The notes beneath the pieces are model-generated. The model had not been told where the DNA came from. It saw only the letters and a list, made by a program, of their open reading frames with translations, and searched no databases. A DNA stretch of 6,718 bases from contig JAPULF010000559.1 in NCBI GenBank assembly GCA_027295245.1, positions 1-6,718 on the forward strand, given 5' to 3'. Made by a program: the position numbers and the translations under genes. Shown piece after piece: positions 6,158-6,718 of this stretch. Numbering within the stretch: the first letter of the stretch is position 1; the number at the start of each line of letters is the position of its first letter. The stretch is from Planctomycetota bacterium. Its GTDB lineage: Bacteria > Planctomycetota > Phycisphaerae > UBA1845 > UTPLA1.

Positions 6158-6718
6158 TCAAGTAGGCCAAACGCCGGAGAACACCGACGTGGCCGGACCG
6201 GTCATGAACACGGATCCGCCGTGGTCGTCCCCGGCTTTGGGCCATTCAATCGTGAGGTCGCCGCCAGGAAGGTGAACAAGAACGCACCGATCAAGACGGT
6301 CTTCCAAAACACCCGCCACGAGAACCGAGCAGGCCCCAGTGCCGCAGGCCTGCGTGATGCCGCTGCCGCGCTCCCAGGTCCGCATGGTCACTTCGCTTCT
6401 CGATTGCACCGTTGCAAAGTGAAGATTGATGCGCTTGGGAAACAGGGCGTGATGCTCCATCAGCGGCCCGATACGCCCAAGATCGACCGCGTCGAGCGAA
6501 TCGAGGAACACCACGGCGTGCGGATTGCCGACGGAAAGACACGTCGCCGTAAGGACCGTATCCGCGACCGGCACATCGATGCGAACGCAACGGTCGCCGG
6601 GCACATCGACCGGAATCTCCACCGGATGCAGTATGGGCGGGCCCATGTCAACCCGAACCCGGTCGACCGCGCCATGGCTCATCTTAGCCTGCAACAGAAG
6701 AACGCCGCGATCGGTCTG
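6158..6718 (-). CDS. dapF: Diaminopimelate epimerase, C-terminal part, cut by window edge
   Basis: Cofactor-independent racemase that converts LL- to meso-diaminopimelate for lysine and peptidoglycan synthesis, using two cysteines. The window holds the last 186 residues, about two thirds of the usual 270-280; the frame stays open to base 6718, so the gene continues beyond it. In residues counted from the edge, GNPHAVVF begins at 64, and ERGSGITQACGTGAC begins at 116 and contains the second catalytic Cys at 125 (bases 6344-6346). The C-terminal LPGGDLTIEW and FMTGPATSVFSG close the fold as usual. The first catalytic Cys should lie off-window. It ends in TGA at 6158-6160, 55 bp ahead of ispF, and is the most upstream gene of the minus-strand run that can be seen. 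Its link to peptidoglycan is family knowledge and says little about the neighbours. Confidence 0.94.
   Translation of the reverse strand, partial: QTDRGVLLLQAKMSHGAVDRVRVDMGPPILHPVEIPVDVPGDRCVRIDVPVADTVLTATCLSVGNPHAVVFLDSLDAVDLGRIGPLMEHHALFPKRINLHFATVQSRSEVTMRTWERGSGITQACGTGACSVLVAGVLEDRLDRCVLVHLPGGDLTIEWPKAGDDHGGSVFMTGPATSVFSGVWPT

Noticed and set aside
6158..6718. dapF as a truncated pseudogene lacking its first catalytic Cys
   Set aside because: The frame is open to the window edge with normal DapF sequence there, so the missing part is simply outside the window.
1..6718. A defence, mobile or otherwise undescribed system
   Set aside because: Every stretch longer than 64 bp is covered by a recognised housekeeping gene, and no repeats, integrase, toxin-antitoxin pair or unknown gene remain.

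Overview
The window is GC-rich chromosomal DNA (roughly 60% by eye), almost fully coding, and carries seven recognisable housekeeping genes. The proteins look bacterial. A short 'vertebrate-type' transketolase, a RuvA with an expanded first-domain hairpin and a cysteinyl-tRNA synthetase reading KISKSDPDF in place of KMSKSLGNF remind me of Planctomycetota or a related lineage. That placement rests on remembered family resemblance, not on a search. I see no mobile element, integrase, tRNA, rRNA, CRISPR array or other sign of an accessory island.

Layout: a plus-strand transketolase enters from the left edge without its first ~75-80 residues and ends at 1728. Everything else is on the minus strand. 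In transcription order, from the right edge, the genes are dapF (N-terminal part beyond the window), ispF, cysS, ruvC, ruvA and ruvB. Intergenic distances are 55 bp (dapF-ispF), 2 bp (ispF-cysS), a 16-bp overlap (cysS-ruvC), 60 bp (ruvC-ruvA) and 7 bp (ruvA-ruvB). This looks like one operon with coupled translation at several joints. ruvB and the transketolase converge on a 64-bp gap holding two small potential hairpins but no T-tract.

Function: RuvA, RuvB and RuvC form the complete Holliday-junction branch-migration and resolution machine. CysS charges tRNA-Cys, IspF makes the cyclic diphosphate of the MEP isoprenoid pathway, and DapF makes meso-diaminopimelate for lysine and peptidoglycan. 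The transketolase belongs to the pentose phosphate pathway. The minus-strand set is therefore a mixed housekeeping operon, not a single pathway.

I found no previously undescribed system. The points worth a second look are modest: the altered RuvA acidic-pin hairpin, the altered CysRS signature loop, a ruvC start that could be ATG or an internal GTG, an ispF whose only plausible usual start codon is TTG, and a small insertion in the transketolase. No frameshift or broken gene was seen; the only incomplete genes are the two cut by the window edges.
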